Made by a program: the position numbers and the translations under genes
Shown: one piece after another, positions 27,891 to 36,610 of the stretch
Layout of the letters: the number at the start of each line of letters is the position of its first letter
How positions within the stretch are numbered: position 1 is the first letter of the stretch
Notes under the pieces: model-generated
Database searches by the model: none
What the model saw: only the letters and a program-made list of their open reading frames with translations
What the model was told of the DNA's origin: nothing
Source of the DNA: Collinsella sp.
Lineage (GTDB): Bacteria; Actinomycetota; Coriobacteriia; Coriobacteriales; Coriobacteriaceae
DNA length: 53,287 nucleotides
Direction of reading: 5' to 3'
Assembly: GCA_029264355.1 (NCBI GenBank)
Contig: JARIBW010000049.1
Coordinates: 1 to 53,287, forward strand

Positions 27891-29708
27891 TTATTCATTC
27901 GCCCCCTCATCGAACTGGCTGTTATAGAGTGCGGCATAAAAACCGCCCCTCGCGAGCAGCTCTTCATGTGAACCGGACTCGACGATGTCACCATCGCGCA
28001 GCACCAAGATCACATCCGCGGAGCGGATGGTGGAGAGGCGATGCGCGATGACGAAGCTCGTGCGACCGGCCATGAGGGTGTCCATGGCGCGCTGGATGCG
28101 CTCCTCGGTGCGCGTGTCGACATTGGACGTCGCCTCGTCGAGGATGAGGATCGGGCGGTCTGCGAGGAGGGCCCGCGCGATGGTGATCAACTGGCGCTGA
28201 CCCTGGCTGACGTTGGAGGCGTCCTCGTTCAACTCGAAGTCATACCCTCCGGGCAGGGTTCGGATGAAATGGTCCGCCAGCGCCGCGCGGGCCGCGGCCT
28301 CGACCATCGCATCGTCGGCCTCGATGTCGCCATAGCGTATATTCTCACGGACAGTGCCCTTGAACAGCCATGTGTCCTGCAGGACCATCGCGAAGTTCGA
28401 CCGAAGTTCCTCGCGCGGCAGCGAGCGCACATCGACGCCGTTCACGCGGATCGCGCCGCCGTTCACATCGTAGAAACGCATGAGGAGCTTCATGAGCGTC
28501 GTCTTGCCCGCGCCCGTAGGCCCGACGATCGCGACGGTCTGCCCGGGCTCGACCGAGCAGTTGAAGTCGTGGATGACGGGCTTTTCCGGGACGTAGCCGA
28601 ACCTGACGTGGTCGAACTCGACGGAGCCCGTGGGCCGAGGGGGCGCAGAAAGGGACGCAGGGTCGTCCTCCTCGTCCTCGTCCAGGAATTCGAAGATGCG
28701 CTCGGCGGCGGCGGCGAGCATCTGCAACATGTTGGATACCTGCGAGAGCTGCGTGATGGGTTGCGTGAAGTTGCGGATGTATTGGAAGAACGCCTGCGCG
28801 TTGCCGACCGTGATGCGGCCCGAGATCATGAGGAAGGCGCTCGTCATGACGACGGCGACATAGCCGAGGTTGCCAATGAGGCCCATGATCGGCTGCATGA
28901 CGCCGGAAAGGAACTGCGAACGCCAGCCCGACTCATACAGCTTTTCATTCACCTCATCGAACTCGACGAGCGCCCGCTCACCCCTGTTGTAAGCCTGGAT
29001 GAGCGTCTGCCCGGCGAAGCTCTCCTCGATGATGCCGTTGGCCGCGCCGAGGAACGCCTGCTGGCGCCTGAAGTGGCGCTGGGACGCACGCACGACCAGC
29101 ACGACGCCGAGTAACGACAGGGGAATCGTCAGGAACGTGACGCCCGCCAGGGCGACGGAGATCAGCATCATCTGGACGCTCACGCCGACCAGCTGGGCAA
29201 CCGAGGTGATCAACTGCGTGACGCTTTGGTTGAGCGACTGGCCGAGCGTATCGACATCATTTGTCACGCGGCTCATCACGTCTCCGGTGCTGACGCGCTC
29301 GAAGTAGGCCAGGGGCATGCGATCGATCTTCTCGATGATCTGGCGACGCAGGCGATAGCAAACGCGCTGCGTGATGCCCGTCATGAGCCAACCCTGCACC
29401 AAGTTGAGCACAGAGGAAGTGATGTAGATGCAAAGCACGGTGGCCAAGATACGGCCGACGAGAGCGAAATCGACCCCGCCCGTACCTCCGACCTTCGCGG
29501 CGATGCCGCGGAATAACTCCGTGGTCGCCTCTCCGAGCACACGGGGGCCCGTGACGTTGAACGCGACCGAACCCACCGCGCACGCGATGGCGACGAGCAA
29601 AGCGAGCTTATCATGTGCGATATAGCGGACGACCTTGATGACGGAACCCTTGAAATCCTTGGCCTTTTCGGTCGTGGGACCGTGACCGTGACGCATATGT
29701 CCAGGCAT
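27891..29708 (-). CDS. ABC exporter half with consensus ATPase Walker B (subunit B of a heterodimer)
   Basis: About 605 residues from ATG 29708, which follows the upstream half by one base and has a GGGGGAGG site. Six membrane segments (residues ~25-310), then the nucleotide-binding domain: Walker A VGPTGAGKTTL, Q-loop LQDTWLFKGTVREN, signature SNVSQGQRQL (Gln for the usual Gly-1 of LSGGQ), Walker B ILILDEATSNVDT with the catalytic Glu, and H-loop AHRLSTI. The altered signature here and the altered Walker B in the partner form one degenerate ATP site, as in heterodimeric exporters such as BmrC/BmrD. Substrate unknown; multidrug or lipid export are typical. Confidence 0.9.
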   Translation of the reverse strand: MPGHMRHGHGPTTEKAKDFKGSVIKVVRYIAHDKLALLVAIACAVGSVAFNVTGPRVLGEATTELFRGIAAKVGGTGGVDFALVGRILATVLCIYITSSVLNLVQGWLMTGITQRVCYRLRRQIIEKIDRMPLAYFERVSTGDVMSRVTNDVDTLGQSLNQSVTQLITSVAQLVGVSVQMMLISVALAGVTFLTIPLSLLGVVLVVRASQRHFRRQQAFLGAANGIIEESFAGQTLIQAYNRGERALVEFDEVNEKLYESGWRSQFLSGVMQPIMGLIGNLGYVAVVMTSAFLMISGRITVGNAQAFFQYIRNFTQPITQLSQVSNMLQMLAAAAERIFEFLDEDEEDDPASLSAPPRPTGSVEFDHVRFGYVPEKPVIHDFNCSVEPGQTVAIVGPTGAGKTTLMKLLMRFYDVNGGAIRVNGVDVRSLPREELRSNFAMVLQDTWLFKGTVRENIRYGDIEADDAMVEAAARAALADHFIRTLPGGYDFELNEDASNVSQGQRQLITIARALLADRPILILDEATSNVDTRTEERIQRAMDTLMAGRTSFVIAHRLSTIRSADVILVLRDGDIVESGSHEELLARGGFYAALYNSQFDEGANE

Positions 29709-29709
29709 C

Positions 29710-31971
29710 CTAACGCGCCTCCCCCTCATCCAGGCCGAGCTCTTCAGAAGAAAGCTGGCTCATCGCGATCTCGCGATACGCCTCGCACGAGCGAAGCAAT
29801 TCCTCATGGGTACCCTGGCCCACGACGCTGCCGTCATCGAGCACCAAGATCTGATCGGCGTGCATGATGGTCGCGATGCGTTGGGCGACGATCACGACGG
29901 AGGTCCTGCGCAACTCATGGGAAAGCCCCGCGCGCAAGGCAGCGTCGGTCTTGTAGTCGAGCGCAGAGAAGCTGTCATCGAAGACGAGGATCTTCGGGTC
30001 GATCGCGAGCGCGCGGGCGATCGACAGGCGCTGCCGTTGACCTCCGGACACGTTCGACCCGCCCTGCGCGATCGCGGAGCCATAGCCGTCGGGCTTGGCA
30101 TCGATGAACTCAGAGGCCTGAGCGATCCGCGCGGCGCGCTCAACATCCGCATGGGGCATGTCGGGGTCGCCGTAGGCGATGTTGCCCTCGATATCGCCCG
30201 AGAAGAGCATTCCCTTCTGCGGGACATAGCCGATGAGCGAGCGAAGCTCATGCAAGGACATGCGGCGCACGTCCACTCCATCGACCGTGATGGTGCCCGC
30301 ACTCGCATCGTACAGGCGCGGAATCATCTGGACGAGCGTGGTCTTGCCCGATCCCGTGGAGCCGATGATGCCCAGCGTCTGACCCGGCCTCACCGTGAAA
30401 CTGACATGTTCCAACGTCGGCGCCTCTGCATTGGGATATGTGAACGAAACGTCATCGAAGCTCAACACGCCGCTCCAGTCGAGGCTCGACCCGTCGGCGG
30501 TCATATGCCCCTGCGGGCCCTCGAGCGTGTGGGCGGGGTCGACGATGCTCGATTCGGTGGAGATCACCTCCATGATGCGCTCGGAGGCGATGTCTGCACG
30601 CGGGAGCATGACGGCGACCATCGTGATGATCATGAAGGACATGATCACCTGCATCGTGTAATTCATATACGCCATAAGGTCGCCGACCTGCATGCCGCCC
30701 GCATCCACGGCGTGGCCGCCGAACCACACGATGGCGATCGAGATGATGTTCATGAGCATCATCAGCACGGGCATCATGAACGACATCGCGCGATTCGTGA
30801 ATATATATGTGGCGGTAAGTTCGCGATTGGCCTCGTCGTAGCGTTCGCGCTCGCTGTCGCCGCGCCCAAAGGCGCGGATCGGCATGACTCCGGTGATGAT
30901 CTCGCGCGCGATGAGGTTGTTGCGGTCCACGAGATCTTGCATCCGGCGGAAACGCGGCATGGTGAGACCCATGAGGACGCCGATGACGACCATGATGACG
31001 GCAAGGCCGGCCAAGATGATCCACTGAAGCCCCGTACTGCCGAACCCGATCACCTTCACGACCGCGCCGACGCCCATGCAGGGGGCGAACAGCACCATGC
31101 GCATGCACATGACCAGCACCATCTGCACCTGCTGAATGTCGTTCGTGGCTCGCGTGATGAGCGAGGCCTCCGAGAAACGACCCATCTCGGCGGGTGAGAA
31201 CGACAAAACGCGCTCGTATACGTCGTGGCGGAGATCGCGGGCGATGAGGGCGGCGGTGCGCGAGGCGTTATACGCGGCGGCGATTGCACACAGCGCCGCG
31301 ATAAGCGCATACGTCAGCATGCGGGCACCCTCGCGGACGAGGAAGTCGGTCTGGACACCCGCCAGGTCAACCCCCGCGCGCTCGTAAGCGAATTTCACGA
31401 ACTCGATGGCCTGAGAAGTCACGACCGCCCCGCCGTCGGAGCCGAGCGCGCGATGCAGGCCGTCGCGAATGGCCGATGGGTCAAACGCCGCGGAATCGGA
31501 TGAGCCCGCATGGGCCCCCGCAAGCGCCTTGATCGCATCGATGGTCAAGGTGTCGCCCACCACGGCCTTGAGCGCTTCGGCCTCGCGACCATCTTCGACA
31601 ACGGAATCAACGGGCACGCCGCGCTCAAGCATGAACGCGATCATCTCGGCCTCGCCCAAGAACCCGTTGATCTCATCGCGGTCCCGCCGGTCGCCCTCGA
31701 AGATGCGGACGCCGTCGGCATCGGGGCCCGAATAGAGCTCCTCGACGCGGTCGGCTTCCTTCGACGTCAGCAAAAGCTCGACATCGCCAAGATCGGCGGC
31801 GGTGATTCGATCGGGCACCACGTCCTCGATGCCTCCCCGGCTGATACCGGTGTCGACGATCTCGCTCATGACCGAGGGCAACGTGAGCTCGCAATACGCT
31901 TGCACCATAAGAAGCGCGAGCGCCAATGCGAGATTGGCCTTGTGATGTCTCAGGAACCTGAATATCTTCAC
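29710..31971 (-). CDS. ABC exporter half with degenerate Walker B and a large extracytoplasmic insertion (subunit A of a heterodimer)
   Basis: About 753 residues from GTG 31971, chosen because a GGGGGAGG site sits just before it; ATG 31986 and GTG 32001 lack one. After TM1 (~11-31) comes a ~175-residue hydrophilic, acidic insertion (~40-215) before TM2 (~217-237), predicted to face outside. The remaining TM segments are normal. The ATPase domain has Walker A GSTGSGKTTL, signature NVSGGQRQRL, Walker B ILVFDDSFSALD with Asp in place of the catalytic Glu, and H-loop AQRIATI. This half provides the good signature and the partner the good Walker B. Cotranscribed with the next gene (1-bp spacing). 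Substrate unknown. Confidence 0.9.
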   Translation of the reverse strand: MKIFRFLRHHKANLALALALLMVQAYCELTLPSVMSEIVDTGISRGGIEDVVPDRITAADLGDVELLLTSKEADRVEELYSGPDADGVRIFEGDRRDRDEINGFLGEAEMIAFMLERGVPVDSVVEDGREAEALKAVVGDTLTIDAIKALAGAHAGSSDSAAFDPSAIRDGLHRALGSDGGAVVTSQAIEFVKFAYERAGVDLAGVQTDFLVREGARMLTYALIAALCAIAAAYNASRTAALIARDLRHDVYERVLSFSPAEMGRFSEASLITRATNDIQQVQMVLVMCMRMVLFAPCMGVGAVVKVIGFGSTGLQWIILAGLAVIMVVIGVLMGLTMPRFRRMQDLVDRNNLIAREIITGVMPIRAFGRGDSERERYDEANRELTATYIFTNRAMSFMMPVLMMLMNIISIAIVWFGGHAVDAGGMQVGDLMAYMNYTMQVIMSFMIITMVAVMLPRADIASERIMEVISTESSIVDPAHTLEGPQGHMTADGSSLDWSGVLSFDDVSFTYPNAEAPTLEHVSFTVRPGQTLGIIGSTGSGKTTLVQMIPRLYDASAGTITVDGVDVRRMSLHELRSLIGYVPQKGMLFSGDIEGNIAYGDPDMPHADVERAARIAQASEFIDAKPDGYGSAIAQGGSNVSGGQRQRLSIARALAIDPKILVFDDSFSALDYKTDAALRAGLSHELRRTSVVIVAQRIATIMHADQILVLDDGSVVGQGTHEELLRSCEAYREIAMSQLSSEELGLDEGEAR

Positions 31972-32129
31972 CGGTGCCTCCCCCATACGCACTTTCAACA
32001 CAGGCGACGAATTGAACGAACGGTATTCTCTCCTCCCCGAGCACTCTGAAACCGTAAGGTACCCATTCCATAAAAGCTCAATAATTTAGGTACCTCATAA
32101 CCATCTGGGATTGGTGCGGGTACGACCAC

Positions 32130-32157
32130 TTGCGCGCATTCATCGCGGCCGTATAAT
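32130..32157 (+). promoter_or_regulatory. Candidate upstream rpmB promoter
   Basis: A consensus -10 TATAAT (32152-32157) with TTGCGC (32130-32135) 16 bp before it. It would give a leader of about 140 nt before rpmB. Confidence 0.5.
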
Positions 32158-32238
32158 GTGGACCGCGCACTGCATCCCACGCCGCAGGGCGCACGCCTCT
32201 CGTTCATTGTGGAGATTCCGCACATGAACGGGCTTCTA

Positions 32239-32247
32239 TGGTATAGT
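32239..32247 (+). promoter_or_regulatory. Candidate proximal rpmB promoter (extended -10)
   Basis: TGGTATAGT, an extended -10 (TGnTATAGT), lies 57 bp before the rpmB start. No convincing -35 is at the right spacing, which extended -10 promoters can tolerate. Confidence 0.45.
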
Positions 32248-32303
32248 TCATTGCTGTTTGTTCACGCGACCTTGTTTTCGGTCGCCTAAGAAGGGTCACT
32301 GAC

Positions 32304-32492
32304 ATGTCCAAAGTTTGCGAAATCTGCGGTAAGCACCCCGTTGCTGGTCGCTCCATCAGCCACTCCCACCGCGTCTCCAACCGTAAGTTCCGTCCGAACA
32401 TCCAGCGCGTGTACGTCGTCGTGAACGGCGTCCGTCGCAAGATGAACGTGTGCACCAGCTGCCTCAAGGCCCAGAAGGTGGCCCGCTCCTAA
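32304..32492 (+). CDS. rpmB: 50S ribosomal protein L28
   Basis: 62 residues, normal L28 length. The first methionine codon is in MSKVCEICGKHPVAGRSISHSHRVSNRKF, and the C-terminal part NVCTSCLKAQK completes two CxxC pairs, so this is the zinc-binding form like the L32 encoded here. The ATG at 32304 has a GAAGGG site. It is transcribed divergently from the ABC pair and is followed by a strong terminator. Confidence 0.98.
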   Translation: MSKVCEICGKHPVAGRSISHSHRVSNRKFRPNIQRVYVVVNGVRRKMNVCTSCLKAQKVARS

Positions 32493-32532
32493 GCACTCCC
32501 CTCTTTGGACAAACGTTTGCTTGCATACGCAG

Positions 32533-32558
32533 CGCCCCGGCATCCCCGGGGCGTTTTT
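32533..32558 (+). terminator. rpmB Rho-independent terminator
   Basis: An 8-bp GC-only stem (32533-32540 with 32546-32553), a 5-base loop, then TTTTT. It lies 40 bp after the rpmB stop. Confidence 0.92.
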
Positions 32559-32586
32559 CTCTCAATTGGCTACAAATGCTGCAAAT

Positions 32587-32604
32587 GGGGACAGGTACAA
32601 ATTG
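32587..32604 (+). repeat. REP-like motif copy A
   Basis: GGGGACAGGTACAAATTG, left flank of the RAYT gene, 28 bp after the T-run of the rpmB terminator. Confidence 0.9.
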
Positions 32605-32729
32605 ATCAAAAAACCGACCGGGCCCCCACATAACCGAAACGACTGTCCAGCAAAACGATCGCCCTTTCACCACCCCACCCATCACGCCCCACGTGCCGCC
32701 CCCTCGCGGCCGTTCATCGTCCCCGCGCA

Positions 32730-33479
32730 TCAACCCGAGTGACGCACGACGCGAGCCACCACCCCGCGAGAGACGCCGGTCACACGCGAGATCGCCGAAA
32801 GGTTCAGGCCGCACCGAGCCAAGGTGTGAACCGCGGCATCCAGTCGCGGCTTTGGAAGCGATTTCACCGAAATGGGGTCTCCACCTCCAAGTGCGGCTCT
32901 CGCCACGTCCAGGTCGCGCTGGCCATCCGCACGCATTATGCGAGCAAGATCGACGCCATCGTCTCCCTCGGCGGAAAAATCCTCGAACCTCGCCGCGCCG
33001 CCGATTGCGGAATACACGAATCCTCGAAAGGTGGGGCCCCTATCGAAAGCATAGTCGCCATAGCTGCTCCATCTGAAGGCTTCGCGCGTCGAGACGCCCG
33101 CCTTCATCGGATTGTCGTGGACATAGCGAACAACGGAGAGCAGGTAGCGCTCGTCCTCAATGGGTTCGCTCGCAAACCGGTCCTGGAAAACATGCCCCGT
33201 TCGACCGTACCTGTCATTGAAATACCTGGCGTAAAATGTGCATATACGCTGCATGAATGTTCCGAGGGCCGACTCGGGGTCATATAAGATCATGTGAACA
33301 TGGTTGTCCATAAGGCAATACCCTATGATCTCGACCTTCTCATCATGCGAGCACGCACCCATTCGATCGAGAAACGCCATGCGATCACGATCGTCTTCGA
33401 AAATAATCTGGCGCCCGCAACCTCGAATCGTCACGTGATACAGCCCAGTTTCGCTAAACGCTCTCCCCATTCGACTCAT
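32730..33479 (-). CDS. REP-associated tyrosine transposase (RAYT, Y1_Tnp/IS200-like HUH family)
   Basis: 249 residues. The N-terminus GLYHVTIRGCGRQIIFEDDRDRMAFLDRM and the HUH metal motif YCLMDNHVHMILY identify a Y1 transposase. The block RYGRTGHVFQDRFASEPIEDERYLLSVVRYVHDNPMKAG is characteristic of the RAYT branch rather than IS200/IS605. The last ~40 residues (LDAAVHTLARCGLNLSAISRVTGVSRGVVARVVRHSG) form a helix-turn-helix of the kind seen at the C-terminus of many RAYTs. The frame is intact. RAYTs cut and move their REP hairpins but are often single-copy and vertically kept. The start at 33479 has no strong ribosome site; a second ATG is three codons in. Confidence 0.92.
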   Translation of the reverse strand: MSRMGRAFSETGLYHVTIRGCGRQIIFEDDRDRMAFLDRMGACSHDEKVEIIGYCLMDNHVHMILYDPESALGTFMQRICTFYARYFNDRYGRTGHVFQDRFASEPIEDERYLLSVVRYVHDNPMKAGVSTREAFRWSSYGDYAFDRGPTFRGFVYSAIGGAARFEDFSAEGDDGVDLARIMRADGQRDLDVARAALGGGDPISVKSLPKPRLDAAVHTLARCGLNLSAISRVTGVSRGVVARVVRHSG

Positions 33480-33710
33480 TCGACCACCATATCAATCGCC
33501 GTTGTTCGTCCACCGTCCATGCAAGCGCGGCGAGATTGATCTTATTTTCGACCGGTGCCTAAGACGGGACGCCGACAACTTGATTATCTGAAGCGTCATC
33601 TGCGCTCGCAGCTGATCAAAATCCAACCGACCCGGCAGCATCGAAACCAGATATTGGGTAGACGCGGGCCAGACATGTGGACACACATGCGAGAGATGGC
33701 TCATGCTGAG

Positions 33711-33728
33711 CAATTTGTACCTGTCCCC
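33711..33728 (-). repeat. REP-like motif copy B
   Basis: Exact reverse complement of copy A's 18-bp core; right flank of the RAYT gene. Confidence 0.9.
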
Positions 33729-33862
33729 AATTGACTCCCCCAATTGATGAATGAGATTGAATCGTTTCATCTCGCTGACTTCGGCCACGGTTTGAACACA
33801 ATTTGCGAAATCCCCCGCTATTGAAGCGCTCCATTCGACCGTTTACAGCTCAATTTGCGCCA

Positions 33863-33891
33863 TTCACCTTAATGAAGCGTTTCACTACTAT
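33863..33891 (+). promoter_or_regulatory. Candidate adhE promoter
   Basis: TTCACC (33863-33868) and TACTAT (33886-33891) are 17 bp apart, 48 bp before the adhE start. A small palindrome, TTCA-N6-TGAA, overlaps the -35. No sequence matching the Rex consensus was found, although Rex often controls adhE. Confidence 0.45.
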
Positions 33892-33938
33892 AGAGTACGG
33901 CTTGTTGGGAAAACCCGCTTCTCGCAAAGGAGAGCAGA

Positions 33939-36587
33939 ATGGCGAAGAAACCTACCGTTGCCGCCGCCCCCGAAATCGTAGATTCGATCGAATCCCTTGA
34001 GGCCAAGCTCGCGCACATGCGCGAGGCCCAGGGGATTTTTGCCACCTACTCCCAGGAGCAGGTCGACAAGATCTTCTACGAGGCCGCCATGGCAGCCAAC
34101 AAGGCCCGCATCCCCCTGGCCAAGATGGCCATCGAGGAGACCGGCCGCGGCGTGCTCGAGGACAAGGTCATCAAGAACCACTATGCCGCCGAGTACATCT
34201 ACAACGCCTATAAGGACACCAAGACCTGCGGCGTGATCGAGCGCGACGACGCCTACGGCATCACCAAGATCGCCGAGCCCATCGGCATCGTGGGCGCGGT
34301 CATCCCGACCACCAACCCCACCTCCACCGCGATCTTCAAGTGCCTTATCTCGCTGAAGACCCGCAACGCCATCATCATCTCCCCGCATCCGGCTGCCGCC
34401 AAGTGCACCATCGCCGCCGCCAAGCTCGTGCTCGACGCCGCGGTCAAGGCCGGCGCCCCCGAGGGCATCATCGGCTGGGTGGACGTCCCCTCCATCGACC
34501 TCACCAACAAGGTCATGGCCGACGTCGACATCATCCTGGCCACCGGCGGCCCCGGCATGGTCAAGGCCGCCTACTCCTCCGGCAAGCCCGCCCTGGGCGT
34601 CGGTGCCGGCAACACCCCCGTCATCATCGACGACACCGCCGACATCAAGCTCTCGGTGAACTCCATCATCCACTCCAAGACCTTCGACAACGGCATGATC
34701 TGCGCATCCGAGCAGTCCGTGACCGTCCTCGAGTCCGTGTATGACGAGGTCAAGGCCGAGTTCGCCCGTCGCGGTTGCTACTTCGTGAAGAAGGGCGCCG
34801 AGATGGAGGCCCTGCGTTCGGCCATGTTCAAGAACGGCGCGCTCGACCACCGCATCCCCGGTATGCCCGCTGCCAAGATCGCCGAACTCGCCGGCATCGA
34901 GGTTCCCGCCAAGACCAAGATCCTGATCGCCGAAGTCACCTCCGTCGACCTGGAGAAGGAGGAGTTCGCTCACGAGAAGCTCTCCCCCGTCTTGGCCATG
35001 TACAAGGCCAAGGACTTCCAGACCGCTGTCGACATGGCCGAGCACCTGGTGCTCGCCGGCGGCCCCGGCCACACCGCCTCCCTCTACGTGCACCCGGCCC
35101 AGGCCGAGAAGATCTCCCTCTTCGAGCACACCATGAAGGCCTGCCGCATCGTCATCAACACCCCCTCCTCCCAGGGCGGCATCGGTGACCTGTACAACTT
35201 CGGCATGAAGCCCTCCCTCACCCTGGGCTGCGGCTCCTGGGGTGGCAACTCCGTCTCCGAGAATGTTGGGGTGAAGCACTTGATCAACGTCAAGACCGTG
35301 GCCGAGCGCCGCGAGAACATGCTGTGGTTCCGCGCTCCCGAGAAGGTCTACTTCAAGAAGGGCTCCACGCCGGTCGCCCTCGACGAGCTCGGCACCGTGA
35401 TGGGCAAGAAGCGCGCCTTCATCGTCACCGACCAGTTCCTCTTCAAGAACGGCAACACCCGCGCCATCGAGGCCAAGCTCGACTCCATGGGCATCGCACA
35501 CGACTGCTTCTACGATGTCGAGCCCGACCCGTCGCTGCAGTGCGCCCGTCGCGGCGCCGCGCAGATGGCTCTGTTCGAGCCGGACGTCATCATCGCCGTC
35601 GGCGGCGGCTCCGCAATGGACGCCGGCAAGATCATGTGGATGATGTACGAGCACCCGGAGTGCAACTTCGAGGATATGGCCATGGACTTCATGGACATCC
35701 GCAAGCGCATCTTCACCTTCCCCGAGATGGGCAAGAAGGCCTACTTCGTGGCCGTTCCCACCTCTTCCGGCACTGGCTCCGAGTGCACGCCGTTCGCCAT
35801 CATCACCGACAAGGACACCGGCATCAAGTGGCCGCTGGCCGACTACGCCCTGCTGCCGAACATGGCCATCGTCGACGTCGACAACGCCATGACCGCCCCC
35901 AAGGGCCTCACCGCCGCCTCCGGCATCGACGTCATGACCCACGCCATCGAGTCCTACGTCTCCATCATGGCCTCCGACTACACCAAGGGTCTGTCCATGA
36001 AGGCCGCGAAGCTCGTCTTCGAGAACCTTCCGAGCTCCTATGAGAACGGCGCCAAGGATCCGCACGCCCGCGAGGAGATGCACAACGCCTCCTGCATGGC
36101 CGGCATGGCATTCGCCAACGCCTTCCTGGGCCTCAACCACTCCATGGCCCACAAGCTCGGTGCCTTCCACCACCTGCCCCACGGCATCGCCAACGCCGTC
36201 ATCCTGACCCGCGTCATGCGCTACAACGCCGCCGAGGCCCCGGTCAAGATGGGCACCTTCTCCCAGTATCCTTACCCGAACGCTCGCGCCGCCTACGCCG
36301 AGATGGCCCGCTACTGCGGCGTCGAGGGCAAGGACGACGCCGAGGTATTCGAGAACTTCATCGCCAAGCTTGAGGAGCTCAAGGACTACATCGGCGTTAA
36401 GAAGACCATCGCCGACTACGGTGTGGACGAGAAGTACTTCCTCGACACCCTCGACGAGATGACCGAGCAGGCGTTCAACGACCAGTGCACCGGCGCCAAC
36501 CCGCGCTACCCGCTCATGAGCGAGATCAAGGATCTCTACCTCGACGCCTATTACGGCCGCGAGCCCCAGGACTACGCCGTCCTGTAA
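33939..36587 (+). CDS. adhE: Bifunctional acetaldehyde-CoA/alcohol dehydrogenase AdhE
   Basis: 882 residues, standard AdhE length. It reduces acetyl-CoA to acetaldehyde and then ethanol, regenerating NAD+ in fermentation, and forms spirosomes. The N-terminal aldehyde dehydrogenase half has the catalytic cysteine C255 in DNGMICASEQSV and the NAD-binding region GPGMVKAAYSSGKPALGVGAGN. The C-terminal half is an iron-dependent alcohol dehydrogenase with GGGSAMDAGKIMW, PTSSGTGSE and the metal histidines in GLNHSMAHKLGAFHHLPHG. Codon use is extremely biased to GCC/AAG/CTC/ATC, suggesting very high expression. The ATG at 33939 has an AAAGGAG site. Ethanol formation fits a saccharolytic gut anaerobe with glycogen storage. 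Confidence 0.99.
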   Translation: MAKKPTVAAAPEIVDSIESLEAKLAHMREAQGIFATYSQEQVDKIFYEAAMAANKARIPLAKMAIEETGRGVLEDKVIKNHYAAEYIYNAYKDTKTCGVIERDDAYGITKIAEPIGIVGAVIPTTNPTSTAIFKCLISLKTRNAIIISPHPAAAKCTIAAAKLVLDAAVKAGAPEGIIGWVDVPSIDLTNKVMADVDIILATGGPGMVKAAYSSGKPALGVGAGNTPVIIDDTADIKLSVNSIIHSKTFDNGMICASEQSVTVLESVYDEVKAEFARRGCYFVKKGAEMEALRSAMFKNGALDHRIPGMPAAKIAELAGIEVPAKTKILIAEVTSVDLEKEEFAHEKLSPVLAMYKAKDFQTAVDMAEHLVLAGGPGHTASLYVHPAQAEKISLFEHTMKACRIVINTPSSQGGIGDLYNFGMKPSLTLGCGSWGGNSVSENVGVKHLINVKTVAERRENMLWFRAPEKVYFKKGSTPVALDELGTVMGKKRAFIVTDQFLFKNGNTRAIEAKLDSMGIAHDCFYDVEPDPSLQCARRGAAQMALFEPDVIIAVGGGSAMDAGKIMWMMYEHPECNFEDMAMDFMDIRKRIFTFPEMGKKAYFVAVPTSSGTGSECTPFAIITDKDTGIKWPLADYALLPNMAIVDVDNAMTAPKGLTAASGIDVMTHAIESYVSIMASDYTKGLSMKAAKLVFENLPSSYENGAKDPHAREEMHNASCMAGMAFANAFLGLNHSMAHKLGAFHHLPHGIANAVILTRVMRYNAAEAPVKMGTFSQYPYPNARAAYAEMARYCGVEGKDDAEVFENFIAKLEELKDYIGVKKTIADYGVDEKYFLDTLDEMTEQAFNDQCTGANPRYPLMSEIKDLYLDAYYGREPQDYAVL

Positions 36588-36610
36588 GCGCAGCCGCTTC
36601 CCGCCCGTTT

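Larger units (their letters stand above)
32002..32303. other. Divergent intergenic region between the ABC pair and rpmB
   Basis: About 300 bp without a gene. It holds two plus-strand promoter candidates for rpmB (listed separately), and an AT-rich part at 32065-32090 that could drive the ABC pair, though no clear minus-strand -35/-10 is seen. The AT-rich part is bracketed by two GGTACC palindromes (32058-32063 and 32089-32094), 31 bp apart. Confidence 0.6.
32582..33733. mobile_element. RAYT element: Y1 transposase bracketed by inverted REP-like motifs
   Basis: The left end carries GGGGACAGGTACAAATTG on the plus strand (32587-32604) and the right end carries the same 18 bases on the minus strand (33711-33728). 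In the right copy the motif is extended by CAATT on its GGGG side; the left copy reads CAAAT there. The enclosed 1.1 kb holds one transposase gene on the minus strand. No obvious target duplication flanks it. REP-associated tyrosine transposases typically sit between inverted copies of their own REP. Confidence 0.75.
33480..33938. other. Gap between the RAYT gene and adhE
   Basis: 459 bp. From left to right: 230 bp with no recognised element except a small palindrome (CATGTG at 33674-33679 with CACATG at 33684-33689), REP-like copy B (33711-33728), then ~150 bp ending in the adhE promoter candidate and the AAAGGAG ribosome site. No credible gene is seen. Confidence 0.6.

Noticed and set aside
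33492..33788. A 98-codon minus-strand open frame upstream of adhE
   Set aside because: It runs through REP copy B, has no recognisable domain and no ribosome site; GDRYKL in it is just the translated repeat.
33840..33938. Rex operator before adhE
   Set aside because: No TTGTGAAA-N4-TTTCACAA-like palindrome is present; only a small TTCA-N6-TGAA.
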